Source of the DNA: Siphonodentalium dalli
Lineage: Eukaryota > Mollusca > Scaphopoda > Gadilida > Siphonodentaliidae
Direction: 5' to 3'
Assembly: GCA_032622095.1 (NCBI GenBank)
Contig: CP136061.1
Coordinates: 25,732,991-25,796,990 of the forward strand
DNA: 64,000 bases
Shown: in pieces, positions 1 to 11,819 of the stretch
Numbering within the stretch: position 1 is the first letter of the stretch
Layout: each line of letters starts with the position of its first letter
Notes under the pieces: model-generated
The model's input: only the letters and a program-made list of their open reading frames with translations
The model's database searches: none
What the model was told of the DNA's origin: nothing
Program-made: the position numbers and the translations under genes

Positions 1-492
1 TCAATTCAGGGTCAAAGCCCGGACGAAGTCGGGTCACCTTCTAGTATTATATATTTTGTCTGTATGTATGTATGTATGTATGTATTCATGTATGTGTCTT
101 ATAGACTCGAAAACTGCTCGACCGATCAGACTCAAATTTGGTATGTAGGCCTACATTGATCCTGGGAATAATATGGGCGGGTACAATTTCACGTGCGACC
201 GTGCCCTTGACCTTGACCTCGCTCATATAGGCATGTTTCTGGACCTCGGACCGATCCCACTCAAATTTGGTATGTAGGCCTACTTTGATCCCGGGAACAA
301 TATGGGCAGCTCCAATTTCACGTGCGACCGTGTCCTTGACTTTGACCTTGACCTCGCTCATATACGCTCATATAGGCCTGTTTCTGCACCGATCGAACAA
401 TAGTTTGTCTAGACGTTGTATATTCTGCCCAGACGGAGGCGATCCCAAAGAAATCCCTAAATAGCCGAAGTCGGGCACATAAGCTAGTATAT
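1..492. repeat. HINE-like dispersed repeat fragment with two ~125-bp units
   Basis: Two tandem diverged units, each holding ACTCAAATTTGGTATGTAGG and ending in a run of TTGACCTTGACC, lie between hairpin-bearing ends (CCCGGACGAAGTCGGG at 17-32; AGTCGGGCACATAAGCTAGT near 470-489). A (TGTA)n microsatellite sits at 58-92. CTAG-type ends, a hairpin, an internal tandem array and a microsatellite resemble the other HINE/pearl-like elements in this window. The short ORFs on both strands follow from the repeat and are not genes. Confidence 0.55.
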
Positions 493-585
493 AATATAAT
501 GCCCGATTGAAATCCCCTTCATCCCGATGATATCAACGACTTCCGCCTGGATATAAAATGCAATTCAATATCAAAGTTTTCACAG

Positions 586-696
586 ACAAAGATGATAAAG
601 TATGTGGGTTACAGCAAGACAGAGATCATCCAAGCAATTCGCCGGAAAGTTAATCAGGGCGTCAAGATAACAACGCTCGAAGACGGCAGGCTTACG
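586..696 (+). CDS. Carboxylesterase (AADAC/HSL-like), upstream exon, partial gene
   Basis: A 111-nt exon candidate between acceptor TTTTCACAG and donor ACG|GTAGGT, open in phase 0. It encodes 37 residues ending in TTLEDGRLT, which joins in frame to the exon at 1547 to give LEDGRLTMYDAEFDSIKVRV. That matches the beta-strand and R/K-VY-P approach region usual ahead of the HGGGW oxyanion hole in arylacetamide-deacetylase-like esterases. It contains no catalytic residue. The first exon, with start and any N-terminal membrane anchor, would lie upstream of the window. Called from splice sites, phase and continuity only. Confidence 0.5.
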
Positions 697-1546
697 GTAG
701 GTGCCAAATATACACCCTGCATTTAAACCTTGTTTGTCGTCTACACAACGGAGCGGTGGTTCAATCATATATACTTTATTCTCCCAGCCAATGTACATGG
801 TACGGAGACAACGGAATACATAAAACGATACCTACCCCATGTCAAGTGCGGATGGACGATTGTTAACGTAACTAGGTAATTAATCATATTCAATTTAATG
901 TTGCCATCAGGAGGTGACACGGGGTTTGACAAATAAGAATAGATAATGTGTTATGGCAATTCACAGGCTGCCGGCTTGTGAACTGGAAGCTACCTGATAT
1001 AACCTGCATGGAGAACAGGTAGCTACGGAAGTTTGAACGGTTCAACAACATTGAAATTGCTTACACTCAGATAAATGTCCGTCATTGCAAGTGAGACACC
1101 ACTCCACGCGCGAAGTATATGTGCATGACAGGTATGGATAGGGGAATACAAAAAAGTCTTATTCGGTGAGGGTATCCATCATACATTATGGTATCAAAGC
1201 CTTAGAATGAGACTGATCTGGGATGTCACGTACTCGGAGTTTAGGTGTCAAAGACGCGGAGGACATGATTATTCTTTTTGTTTACTGCGCTAACCGACGA
1301 ATCACAATTGTCCATTGCCAACATCAGCATTTGGATTAGGTCTGACACACGAACAATCTTTCTGTTGCATGCATGATATCTGCACGATGGCGGATGTCTG
1401 TATATGGGATATGTGCCTCACACAATATTTATTTATCCAAAAAATGTTTAATCGGTCGTTTATTTAATTAAAAAGTTATCGATTTTGTTGCGCTAACAAT
1501 CAACGTGGTGAAGGTAACATTATGTGCTCCATTTGTCATACTGCAG
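697..1546. other. Esterase intron, no recognisable content
   Basis: Unique-looking AT-rich sequence between two esterase exons. No repeat family shared with the rest of the window and no RNA gene was seen. Confidence 0.4.
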
Positions 1547-1664
1547 ATGTATGATGCGGAATTCGACTCTATTAAAGTGAGAGTGTACATGCCTAAATTC
1601 GTCAAGAAGAACTTACCTGGGCTGGTATTTTACCACGGAGGAGGATGGATATCGTTGAGTATAG
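1547..1664 (+). CDS. Carboxylesterase exon carrying the HGGGW oxyanion-hole motif
   Basis: A 118-nt exon with acceptor ATACTGCAG and donor ATAG|GTTAGT, phase 0 to phase 1. The translation includes VRVYMPKF, then PGLVFYHGGGWISLSIG. HGGGW is the hallmark oxyanion-hole motif of the hormone-sensitive-lipase/AADAC branch of alpha/beta hydrolases, which hydrolyse ester or amide bonds of lipids and xenobiotics. The catalytic GDSAGG serine motif would lie on later exons, which I could not find. Spacing from the RVYMP strand to HGGGW is normal for the family. The gene is real or recently decayed: no internal stop, good splice sites. Confidence 0.75.
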
Positions 1665-2171
1665 GTTAGTAATTAATTAGCCCCCCCCCCCTTCGCTGTC
1701 CATTTCGATGATTAGATAACATTCAAGAATTAAGGCAGAAAATGATATGCCCATGTAAATAGTTTTAAGAAAGATTTTCATCGATATGGGTATGGTGTAG
1801 TTTACTAGTTTTACTGCGATTAACGTGTGTAGCAATAGCTACATGTGAACAACAGCACGAACATGTGTTCGAAAATAACAACATGAATTCATCTCCATTT
1901 TCCTTCAATACAAATCGACAGGAGAGATTTCCATATATATCTTAAGTTTCATTTTCTTCGGTCAATGCTATCTTATAATCATACTCATATCTTCAATTTG
2001 TTACATTATACGTGGGGCTTTAACACCCCAGGCATTGCATATCAACGGTATGGTACATTCGGTACATTCTACCTCTCTGCTATATAATGTTCTGAGTCAC
2101 CTAGTTACCTGGTAATTCAATATAACATGTGGACGTGCTATAATTATCATGATCGTTTCGTTCCTTTGCAG

Positions 2172-2235
2172 ACTCTCATCACGTTTTTGTGAAGCGGTTG
2201 TCGTTCGAGGCTAACATTGTGATCGTGTCTGTCGA
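2172..2235 (+). CDS. Carboxylesterase exon following HGGGW
   Basis: A 64-nt exon with acceptor TTTGCAG and donor GTCGA|GTGAGT, phase 1 to phase 2. It reads DSHHVFVKRLSFEANIVIVS then VE, the helix and beta-strand that precede the family's V-D/E-YRLAPE block. The next exon should begin by completing E and continue YRLAPE; no such sequence was recognised in the rest of the window. The gene is therefore either interrupted by a very long intron or truncated by the repeat-rich DNA that follows. Confidence 0.65.
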
Positions 2236-3335
2236 GTGAGTATTGCTTAGTTAATCAGGCGTCACTTTTCACATCTGTGTTTGCGTCATGTTTTATACAA
2301 AGACGCCTGGAAGGGTATGGCAATTTATGACTATCTAACTCATAAACCGGCTCTTCATCTTCGGTTTAAACGGCAGATTAAAAACAAGTTTAAACTCACA
2401 AAACGGGCTGGTTCAAGTGGCGATAATTATCCGCAAGTTGGCTAACTCACATGGTCATTTTCAGTTCCGATTAAAATTATTCTCAGACGCTTCAGGTATC
2501 GAGTCTGACGAAATCCGCTATTTTTCGCTATAAATAACTTCCACAGACTTCCAACACGTGCAGTATGACGTCACCGCCCAATTGTTTTCTTTTAAATAGG
2601 TTTGGTCAACACAATGTACATTCGGTTTCGTTTCCGCGAACTACTTTCGTTTTCACAAAAGAAAAACGTGGCTTCTTATTCTATTTCAAAATCCAAAAGC
2701 GAAATCTACCCCAGTTTGCTCGGTACCAAAGGTAATATTGGTCAATTCTTGACTCTTTATATACGTATTTCAGATTGTTTTTAATTGGTTGTCGTAAACT
2801 CTGAATTTGTAAACACTCTGTGAAATTAGCAATTCGGTGGAAAAGTGCCTTCGCTATTTTTAGCTATTGGGTGGTGTTTGCTAGAATTGCGCTGACTGAA
2901 GGGATACCCCTAGTCTTGGGGATTCCATGCTACTATCACCTGATTGGTTACATCCTTTTACAGATGATATTGCAATGAATGCTGGTAGTAATGGAACCCC
3001 TACCCAATTTTGTCAGACTCAGTACCTGAAGCATATGAGTATGATTTTAATCAGAAATGGATCATTGAAACTCCATTCACTGGTATACAGCTGAGCATGT
3101 ATACAAACAACATAATTTGATTGATGCTTTATTCTGATAATTACAAATGAATATTGAGAAATACAGAACGATATTTGCAAATGGATGTGAAGTATTGATG
3201 ATATGAAGGATATACATATACATACATGTATTGAAAACATGTATCCGTTGCAATGGGGATATCTTGCATCAAACATATTTTTTATTTTTGTTTTTTTATG
3301 ATTCTCATCAATATCTTTATTGTCTAACATCTGTA
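2236..3335. other. No gene recognised
   Basis: AT-rich sequence after the last recognised esterase exon. ORFs at 2602-2784 (+) and 3019-3330 (-) have random-looking composition and no flanking signals. Confidence 0.4.
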
Positions 3336-3339
3336 TACC

Positions 3340-3855
3340 ACATGAAAGTGATGAAACCCCTATAATATCATTGAATAATCCATTACATATTTTTTGTATC
3401 TGTCACTAGTGGCTAATAGCTAATAGTCCAAGTGGTAATCACTTTCATTTTATACCTGCGCGCGTGACGTCATTTTGTTTCCGTACCAAAAGTTAAACAA
3501 ATTATATTATATTATTGACACAATAATGTTATTGACAAATGTTACCAATAGATAACCCAATAGATGTCAAATAAAGACGAAACTAAAAGGGACTATATTT
3601 CGTTGCGCGTGTATTGCAGTACTGACGTATAGTGGTGAAGCGTCTGAGCCAACACAAGACTTGTATACAGTTTGCGTGTTCTCTACAGAGCTGATGTTGT
3701 TAAAAAGGCATTTTGTTTTCCATGTGATATACAAGATCTTCATCTCGTTATGTTGGGATATAAGATTTTATGAAACTCGTTTCATAAAATCTTATATTAT
3801 ATCGTTTCATAAAATCTTATATCCCAACATAACTCGTTGGAGATCCTCTACTCGC
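3340..3855 (+). repeat. Dispersed repeat family R2, copy 1, with terminal hairpin
   Basis: Matches in reverse complement to 31995-32590 and partly to 26420-26775 and 45893-46130. Shared blocks include CGCGCGTGACGTCA-like sequence, GATAACCCAATAGATGTCA, GGGACTATATTTCG, and an end reading CAACATAACTCGTTGGAGATC. At 3751-3830 two facing copies of GATATAAGATTTTATGAAAC form a hairpin. No ORF of note; probably a non-autonomous element. Confidence 0.65.
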
Positions 3856-4040
3856 ATATATGGTAGCCAGCTAGGCGCGCACCGCCTCTCAGTAGGTGCA
3901 CCGCGCCTCGAGCGAAGGCGCGCCGCGCCTTTCGCTGATTATCATCGCGCCGATCCGCGGAGCGGTCTTCGTTCGTCGTCCGTTGCTTCTACTAATTACG
4001 TCCGCGCGTTCGATTTGATTGAATTATCGAAACTAAATGT
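3856..4040. other. Short GC-rich CpG-dense island
   Basis: About 130 bp (3868-3995) is strikingly CpG-rich in AT-rich surroundings, with repeated GGCGCGC/CGCGCC blocks. It abuts the end of repeat family R2. No coding or promoter assignment is possible. Confidence 0.45.
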
Positions 4041-4044
4041 AGCT

Positions 4045-4340
4045 TTAACCCTTTCAGTGCCAAGTCCGATGTTTGTATCAACCCATATTTCCTTGATCAT
4101 TTTTCAAATTTACTGATTATAATAATGTGATACATTGATGGAATGAGCTCTTAGTTGTATACGTATACGTTTACATCGAGGTAGGTCTGTACTTTCACCC
4201 TTTCAGTGCCAAGTCCGATGTTTGTATCAACCCATATTTCCTTGATCATTTTTCAAATTTATTGATTATAATAATGTGATACATTGATGGAATGAGCTCT
4301 TAGTTGTATACATATACGTTTACATCGAGGTAGGTCGCAA
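4045..4340. repeat. TTAA-type MITE left end, tandemly duplicated (149-bp period)
   Basis: Starts TTAACCCTTTCAGTGCCAAG, the same terminus as the TTAA-flanked MITEs at 30636, 46814 and 47588, then repeats almost exactly after 149 bp (second start about 4197). No right-hand inverted terminus is visible, so this looks like a truncated and duplicated copy. Confidence 0.6.
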
Positions 4341-5177
4341 CTTTCTTACATCAGAGGATACGTTCTTACACCAGAGGATGCAACAAGGCAAATACGTACT
4401 TAGCGTGATTAGTTATATACCAGCTATAAGATACGATATGTATATGCACATGCATGGTACACTTGAAGAGACACGGAAGTGACTGGAATTGGAATTCATT
4501 AGAATTTTTAAATTCTTCCGACTTGATCATCACTCTACGTGCACATGTCTGATATGGCTATAATCCAACTCAAGGCAATCAGGGTTTACTAATGTAACTC
4601 TGCGCTTTATTTTCTATGTCAAGAAATATACCTAAATCGAGAGCGTTTCGCCACACGGATAAAGACCATAAAGAGCGTTGTGTGATATTTTTTTCGAAAT
4701 AACCAACATTGGTTTCAGTCCGATATAACAATGCATAAGGCAATCAGGCTTCTCTTATCAGTTGCAGTATATCTTATTATCTCTGTTACTAGTAGTGTTA
4801 GCACAACAAAAAGAGTTATCAATAAAGAGTGTTTTGTCATATATAAAATTGATATGTATTAACCATAAACCTTCAGTGCGGTGTAACATAGTGCATGATT
4901 TTGGTCCCTTTCTTGTATCTGAATAATTGCCTTTGGTGCGATGCGATGTGTGATTTAAAATGAGATATTGGCATAGTGTGCCATCGCATTTGTACTATCT
5001 TATCATGGGAAATAAAATATGCTGCCAAAATTAAATAAATCCTTCATAGTCATGTCAAGTCTGTATAATAAACTATAAGTATGTACTTTCTGTGTCCAAT
5101 TACTCAACATATATCATGAAACAGGTATGCAGTGACTGCGCGGCTAGTAACTGTGTTCCACTGGTCCTATCCGTCTA
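4341..5177. other. No gene recognised
   Basis: AT-rich sequence without clear repeats or splice-bounded ORFs. Confidence 0.4.
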
Positions 5178-5346
5178 TTCTGCTATGACGTTAGTAGGTC
5201 TTGTGAAATTGTTATGCTGTTGGTAGGACAAACTGACGTCGTTACGAAAAGTACTGTTTTTGTTCTTTTAAGTGTCATTTTCGCGGTGTTTGGCTAAGCC
5301 GAGGGTTTTTATAAATAACAGTGTGTGTATGAAACATTCAATAACG

Positions 5347-5378
<32 letters not shown>

Positions 5379-5640
5379 TAGTAATGGCTGCGCTGGTATT
5401 TGCTAAATAACATTAATAGCTAAATTGTTGATAGTCGATTTGCAACAGCTAATACAAACAGTATTAACTTATTTGTATTGTGCTTCTGAATGTTTCATAC
5501 ACATTATACCGTTTCTTGCATATGTTCAGATTATCCGAACACCGCAATAATGACAACTTTAAAACTGATTAACGGTATCTTTTCGTAACAGCATCAGTTT
5601 GCCGTAACCTCGCATAGCAGTTAATCATTATCCATCAGCA
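5178..5640. repeat. Imperfect fold-back element, ~160-bp arms
   Basis: The left arm (CAAACTGACG..CGTTACGAAAAG..AAGTGTCATTTTCGCGGTG..TATGAAACATTCA) reappears reverse-complemented at 5480-5640. The centre holds an (AT)n plus poly-T run near 5350-5375. The arms are clearly diverged, so this is an old MITE-like insertion. Confidence 0.55.
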
Positions 5641-6187
5641 CCATATCACATTAGCAGGACAACTTGACTAGGGTGTGTTCCTAAATTTCCACCGCGGATC
5701 GATTCGGTCATGCGTTGATGGTTCTTCGTCGTTAATGACTAATAATTACGCACGCCAGTTCCACCCCATGCATCCGGACATGCTCGTAGCGGAAGACATG
5801 CCCGTAGCGGAATAACCACATGGCCCGCGATTTGCACACCATTCACGGTTAAACACATTTTGCACCGAAACCAACACATACCAGTGGTTGACGGTGGTGG
5901 TACTATTTGTGGCTATAATTTACCCAACTGTACATCAAACTTCTTTAAACATGGACGCAGTTTAATCCTATTCTATAGCGAAGTTAGGCCAAACATTGTG
6001 GCAAACTTTTCATTTCTTACATAAAATTACGATTTCTGTGGTAACAGCCCAGACAACATAGTCTTTGCATACATTGCTATTTCTGCGGATATTCCCTTAA
6101 TATAATAGACAACATTTTCAGTCATGTTTCTACATTTTTCATAGTAAAAAAATTAACATATATGCAGGTCATAGCAAGAAAATATGG

Positions 6188-6229
6188 CATGTCTATAGCA
6201 GTGTTTTTACGTTTGCTATAGACATGCCC
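6188..6229. repeat. Perfect 14-bp-stem hairpin
   Basis: GCATGTCTATAGCA and its exact complement flank a 13-nt spacer. No poly-T or gene context ties it to a known RNA. Confidence 0.6.
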
Positions 6230-6827
6230 CAAAATCAAGTGAGTGCATCCATGGAAACTAATTTTTCGGGCACTAATATGATTGACATCGCAAACATGTC
6301 CAGTTATTTGTTATTTAATTACGCTAACGCATGGTCATATTACCATATTTATTCTTGTCGACCACGTCCATCGATAACTTATATAGTGCGTAGAAATAAC
6401 CACACGGAACATGGTGCTGTTATCCCTTACACGAACAAGTACCCTTATGATTTTTGCGATGCTTGATTAATCTGCAAGGCCAGTGTCTAGTTGAAACATT
6501 CAAAAACATATATTCTTGAACTTTATTAACCCATGCCATACTACTAGTGTTCGCGCTGCCACTTGCCAAATTTGCTAATGGCAAAAATAATTCAAATTTG
6601 GCAAACAATAATTTCATTTGGCAAATCACTTTTTAATTCCTCTAGAAAAATTGAAAACAATATTGGTCAATCAACACCATTCATTTCAGGAAACGTACAA
6701 TATAATTATATTAGTGGTGTTGTATATGGTTTACGAAAAGTGAACACCTCTATTAAGATGAAGTTAAACTGATAGCATTAATATCGATTGGTGGTGGGAT
6801 TTAGTGTGGAGGTGTTTACATAGCAAA

Positions 6828-7093
6828 CCGGGGCCCCGGTGGTCCAGTCGGTATAGTTCCAGCTGCATTACGCCGCCAGCGTCGACGAAGCTGGTTCTAA
6901 CCCCGTCATATAGAGGGTGACAGGAATCGTGTACCTGGGCAAGGTTGTCAGTTGCTTTCCGGGGTCTGTGGTTTATACACGCAGTGGAACGATTTTCCGG
7001 TGAAATTAAGCCTCTGTGTGGTCTTTCCTCCACCCGTAAAATTGACAACGTCGTTTGTGGCCTAGCGGCTAGAACGACTATAAACACTAACAA
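6828..7093 (+). mobile_element. tRNA-derived SINE with perfect 10-bp target duplication
   Basis: Begins with a tRNA-like head: A-box-like TGGTCCAGTCGG near 6839 and B-box-like GGTTCTAACCC near 6893, about 54 bp apart as in pol III promoters. The body contains TCTTTCCTCCACCCGTAAAA and GGCCTAGCGGCTAGAACGAC, then a short ACTAACAA tail. The direct repeat ACATAGCAAA flanks it at 6818-6827 and 7094-7103. The SINE needs LINE machinery in trans. ORFs across it (both strands) are incidental. Confidence 0.8.
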
Positions 7094-7103
7094 ACATAGC
7101 AAA

Positions 7104-7889
7104 TCCTCTTGTGATGCGCCCTTCTGATAAGGCAACCCTTCTATCGTGTTATTGTTTGATTATTTGTTTATTATGTGGTGATAAACTAGAGATGCGAATA
7201 TGATTATTAACTTCTCGCTTTTCTATCGATATCAAAAGTTGTTCAAACCGCGAGTGTCAGAACATAAGACTCAAAGTTGCAGAAAATGATACTTACAAGG
7301 ATAGTATTTCGCAAATTTTGAAATAATTTGGCAAACAAAAATTTCTTTTGGCGAATTATATGGCAAAGTAAATTTTGGTCCAGCGCGGACCCTGCAAACT
7401 ACAAAACGTTAGAGCAGATTAGAAATTTACCCCTCCTTAAAGTCAGATAAACGCGTGAAACCAGATCCAGACCAGCGACCATAAATCGACCAACTTAGAT
7501 TCCAATAATTGGGACAAGTACCGATAAGCAACCAATAAGTTTACATGTCCAATAAGTTTACCTTTCTTTGACTGAAAGCAGGCACAATGTACCAGGGACA
7601 AACAATATCCGCATAGCGTAAGTGCTGTCGACATCCAAATTGGTATATGCATGTACTCGTGTGTATACAGCAATAAAATGTGTCTAAGATACTCCGTGTA
7701 TCGGAGTTGAACATCAGCGTGAGTTTTCTAACAAACTTTAAAATGGACGTATCCATAACCAACGAACGGCTCTTGGTTGTGTAACATCAAATCAATTACC
7801 ATCAAAGCCACATGGCGGCCCCAATCGTAATTCAAAGTAATTTGTCAGTTCTGTTAGGTCAGCATATGACATTTTGGTACGTGCTTTGA
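7104..7889. other. No gene; TTTGGCAAA-rich repeat remnants
   Basis: The stretch 7305-7395 is rich in TTTGGCAAAC-type words and ends CCAGCGCGGACC. It echoes 6545-6620 on the other side of the SINE, so the SINE may have landed inside an older element. The rest is unremarkable. Confidence 0.35.
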
Positions 7890-7894
7890 TTAGA

Positions 7895-8260
7895 TAAGTG
7901 ATGTTACTTGGCACATGGCGGTTTGTGATTCAAAATACAGCTAATAATGTTCACTTTCGAAATTTTACCGGTACCGAAATAGGTCGATACATACATGTAC
8001 ACTCTGCCGTTAAATGAGCATGCCGAGTTCCCAAAAAAAACATATTGATGTAATGTAAAATACAACTTTAAACACGGTGTTTGGGTCCCAAACAAAAACA
8101 GAAAATTCCACGAGGTGGTTTAGAAAAGAGCGTTCAGTATTAGTCTATTCTAGATATCGCAGACATGACGAGCGTTTTTTCTTCACTTGTATGTATGTGA
8201 AAAGTAGAACATAGCTGTAAAACTGCTGTAGCCATGGCATGTATTGCCATAGATCACGAA
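7895..8260. repeat. Dispersed repeat R3, copy 1
   Basis: Shares CACATGGCGGTTTG near the start and AAACACGGTGTTTGGGTCCC, plus a GGCATTTTATG-type block, with 8585-8860 and 9640-9960. All three are in the same orientation, so the local cluster probably arose by duplication. Confidence 0.6.
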
Positions 8261-8339
8261 GCTGGCATATCAGCACACCATAAAAACGATGGCCAGACTA
8301 AATACATAATATACACATTGTAATGAATCTCTCTTGGTC

Positions 8340-8480
8340 TAGATATATATAAGAGTATAAATTCAGTGTGAAAGTTTGTCTATCTATCTGTCTATCTGCC
8401 CGGATTTTCTCCCTATACCGATTTCAATTGCATTTGGTGTGATGACTCGGGGTACCCTAGCGGATGTTATCACGGTGTTA
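8340..8480. repeat. HINE-like terminal fragment with (TCTA/TCTG)n
   Basis: GTCTATCTATCTGTCTATCT runs into CCGATTTCAATTGCATTTGG. A microsatellite next to a CCGAT..AATTTGG-type block is the arrangement seen at the microsatellite ends of the 122-bp-satellite elements. Confidence 0.4.
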
Positions 8481-8584
8481 GATTTAATTAACAAATTATA
8501 AAATAAATAATAAGTGAATGGAGCAGAGCTCAATTTAAAAAAAACAAAAGTGTTTAAAATAAAATATACATATTTTTTTTATCT

Positions 8585-8860
8585 CAAGACACATGGCGGT
8601 TTGCACTCATAAATACATCTAATAAATAATCACTTTTTAATTGTTACCGACAACGAACTGGTTTGTACTTACACGAACAACCTTTCTGCGGGCATTATAT
8701 GTGTCGGGAAGAAGCATTTAATTCATACAAAATTTAACGTTTAACACGCGGTGTTTGTTCATAAGAAAGAGCGTTTATTAAAATGAAAACGTTTATCAAA
8801 TGGCTGTGACCATGGATATTATTTTTCAGAGCTAGCATATGAAGCCGGTATGTCAATGGT
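8585..8860. repeat. Dispersed repeat R3, copy 2
   Basis: Diverged copy: ACACATGGCGGTTTG start, GCGGGCATTATATGTG middle, CGCGGTGTTTG near the end. See 7895. Confidence 0.5.
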
Positions 8861-8960
8861 TCGTTTTATTTGTCAATATATCGTATACCTCATTCCAAAT
8901 TACGCCGAGGCGTATAGTTTTTGAGTCTGTCATGGTCATTATTTGTTTAAATAATCTCTC

Positions 8961-9639
8961 ATTGGGGATGTTTCACATGATATGTTCTCGTAAAATAGGG
9001 CGCGCTCGTCTGACAGAGAAATACAGTGTATCAAAAAAGTCGAGGTCAAAGTACCGTCCGCTTAGTATGTTGAAATATGCCAAATAGTAATTGCCGGAAA
9101 GAATCTGGAACCCATTCATTAATGGCAAGCACGTGTCCGTATGTTGTAGCGAAGTCTTTTTCCTGCGAACGATGGATAAACGGCATCCCCCACTGTGTGG
9201 TGTCATCATCCGAGTCTTTAATGATAATATGTCATCCGTGACCACATTGTCACATAACACATGAGCGCATATATAGTACATTACCTAAACATGATATGTG
9301 AATTAAACATATGAACATATAAACATATAAACAGGAAATACACATAGATAAATGTAGTTTGTATAACACATACAAAGCTAAACCTAGAAATCGGCAGAAT
9401 ATAGGACATAAATATTTGACACCCGCTGCGCTCTGTGCCAAATCATCAGGTTGTTGCACCCGTGAATCGGCGCCGTTTTCATGAGTGAGATGGATATATC
9501 TAATTACCCGCGGTGTGATGTCATTATCGAATATTCCGACTAGAGTGCTATATAATTGAGTGTCGGGTAATAAGTTAATCGCAGTCGATACCCCCCGTAG
9601 ATTATCAAAAGTTTCTATCTAGGGTATTATATAACATTA
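8961..9639. other. No gene recognised
   Basis: Mixed sequence with several overlapping short ORFs of no recognisable family. Confidence 0.35.
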
Positions 9640-9960
9640 ATTAAAGCCATATGGTATAGTTCGCGCTTTAAAATGCATGTAATAATATTCGCTTTTGAAT
9701 GTTTTGCCGGTATCGATATAGGTTGATAAAAACTCGAAATACTGTTCTACGGGCATTTTATGCCACAGAAAGGCGCACTGGAGTAACAAAAAAATCAACT
9801 TTGAACACGGTGTTTGGGTCCCAATACAAACAACATACATATGCACATTTATTTTACTCATATGCAAAACGTTGAAAACAGAGGTAAAACTGCTGTGACC
9901 ATGCCAAGTATTTTTCAGAGAATATGAATCTGATATATAAACATTTCGTGTATTTGTCAA
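9640..9960. repeat. Dispersed repeat R3, copy 3
   Basis: Shares AAACACGGTGTTTGGGTCCC-like sequence, a GGGCATTTTATG block and CTGTGACCATG with the other R3 copies. Confidence 0.55.
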
Positions 9961-10049
9961 CCTATTTTATACTCCTTCTTGTCAACAGTTAATCACATCT
10001 CTGTCACCACATCACAACATCAACGACTTCTTTGATAACTCAATAAAGA

Positions 10050-10585
10050 CATAACTATTTAACGATAATACTCGCAGCAAACTCCCCAGAAATAGCAACA
10101 GACGTGATCCCCCACGCAACAAGCTTAGAACATACAGAACGTTCAAAACAATCACTTGTTTGGAGGAATATCTTGACATCATTTCCACCCCCAAACAACG
10201 AGAATCCCTCACGAAATTCAGAATTAGTTGTCACACACTGGGCATTGGGCGCGGACGCTATTTCGATTTCGATGAAGCAGACCGTAAATGTGAAACCTGC
10301 AACCAAATTGATAATGAGGAGCACTTTCTCCTCCATTGTACCTCACTGTCCGACGAGCGCGCCATATTTCACGAGAAACTAATACCTGATCTCCTAACCA
10401 CCCCTAACGAGAGGTTATTCAATAAAATATTAACAAGCACAGACCCAACAACTCTACAGGCACTGGCATATTTCGTCCACTGTGGACTGAAAAAGAAAGG
10501 TGTTTGGCGATCAAGTGACGAACTGGTTAATCGAGTACAACAAAAAAGGAACACTGCCCTATCAGTCAAATGTACATTAACATAG
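10050..10585 (+). pseudogene. LINE ORF2 C-terminal fragment (zinc-knuckle region)
   Basis: An open frame of about 178 codons reads NKLRTYRTFK, then EYLDII, LTKFRISCHTLGIGRGRYF and the knuckle CETCNQIDNEEHFLLHC. This is the tail found after the reverse transcriptase in CR1/Jockey-like LINE proteins of invertebrates. RT and endonuclease are missing, as expected for a 5-prime-truncated insertion. The 3-prime side runs to AATAAACTTGATTGATAGAG near 10,700, a plausible LINE tail. There is no start of its own, so it is not an independent gene. Confidence 0.75.
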
Positions 10586-10729
10586 AATAACATTATTATG
10601 TATTTGTTGCTACTTATTTTGTTCCATGCATATTCGATGTTCTTGTCCTGTTATTCTATATATATGTTAATGTACATTTGACCATACATGGTGTAACGTA
10701 CTAATAAACTTGATTGATAGAGTGATCTA

Positions 10730-11029
10730 AATTGCGTAAACAACACTTGGAAGCTCGGGCGATCCATGTCCGTTTATACATGTATATATATTCACCAGCG
10801 AATATGAAACAATTAATATTGTATATCTTTGGAAGTGTTTTCGTCTCCCATTTGTATACAACGTCATATGGGCAAATCTTGTAATCTGATGGTATATCGG
10901 GTTTATAGCAGACAATTTCAATTGAATTTTAATGGTCAATGACTGAGCACTGGCACTAACGTGGTAAACGAGGCTTTTGTGCGTTGATCTATTCAAAGGG
11001 TCAATTCAAGACATATTATGTACTTGTTC
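10730..11029. other. No gene recognised
   Basis: Plain AT-rich sequence between the LINE tail and dispersed repeat R4. Confidence 0.35.
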
Positions 11030-11400
11030 GGGTGTGTTAAATTGATAAGTTAGTATGCAGGCGCTATGCCAACTAAAGGAATATTACATTCTACTAACAT
11101 CGCCAAAAATTTGAACCAAATTGGCCGTAGCACTCCATAGAAAACATCGTCATAACTACGCTCAATTGTAAATATTTACTAATCGATTCGGGACGAATCT
11201 ATAGGCGATAAACTAACGAAAACAATTTCGCCATCGAGAGTCACTGCATTTAATTAATATATAAGAATGACGGTGTGTGCTGTGACGTTTGCTACACTAT
11301 TTGTAAAAAAAAATACTACATTGAACAGATTATTCTCCATTTCTATGTTATCACCATACCGGAGTGTTTTACATCACTTTAATACAAATAGTAAAATGTG
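11030..11400 (+). repeat. Dispersed repeat R4, copy 1
   Basis: Clearly homologous, same orientation, to 56110-56475: shared CACTCCATAGAAAACATC, TCGATTCGGGAC, ACGATTTCGCCATCGAGAGT-like and CCGGAGTG..CATCACTT blocks. No coding content. Confidence 0.7.
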
Positions 11401-11819
11401 TGCATATGACTTGCTTGAAACGATTAACATTTGGATGTTTTTTGTGTGTATTTCTTGACCACCATATGATGCATTCTTCCTAAATGTTATATGTACCAAA
11501 ATGTTATATGTACCAAGCCTCTACCAATTACTGGTCAATTGTTTTGAACATTAGTACATATATTTACCACTATGGTAACTTATACACATGCAAATGCGAG
11601 CTTTGTTGGATTTTGTTCAGTAAAGCTATCCTCATTGTTCAACTTAGATATAATGATCGGAAACATGCATGTACTGAATTGTTTCTAAGTTTGATCTTTA
11701 AAACTTGACACACTATGCTTGCTATATGCCATTGACGAGAGCCTGTCCGCATATGAATATGAACTCGGTCTGCATGGTGTAATTTGTTTTCGTATAGTGT
11801 TATGGCTATCCTTAAATGG

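Noticed and set aside
2602..2784. Possible esterase continuation
   Set aside because: The peptide lacks YRLAPE or GDSAGG and has no matching splice phase.
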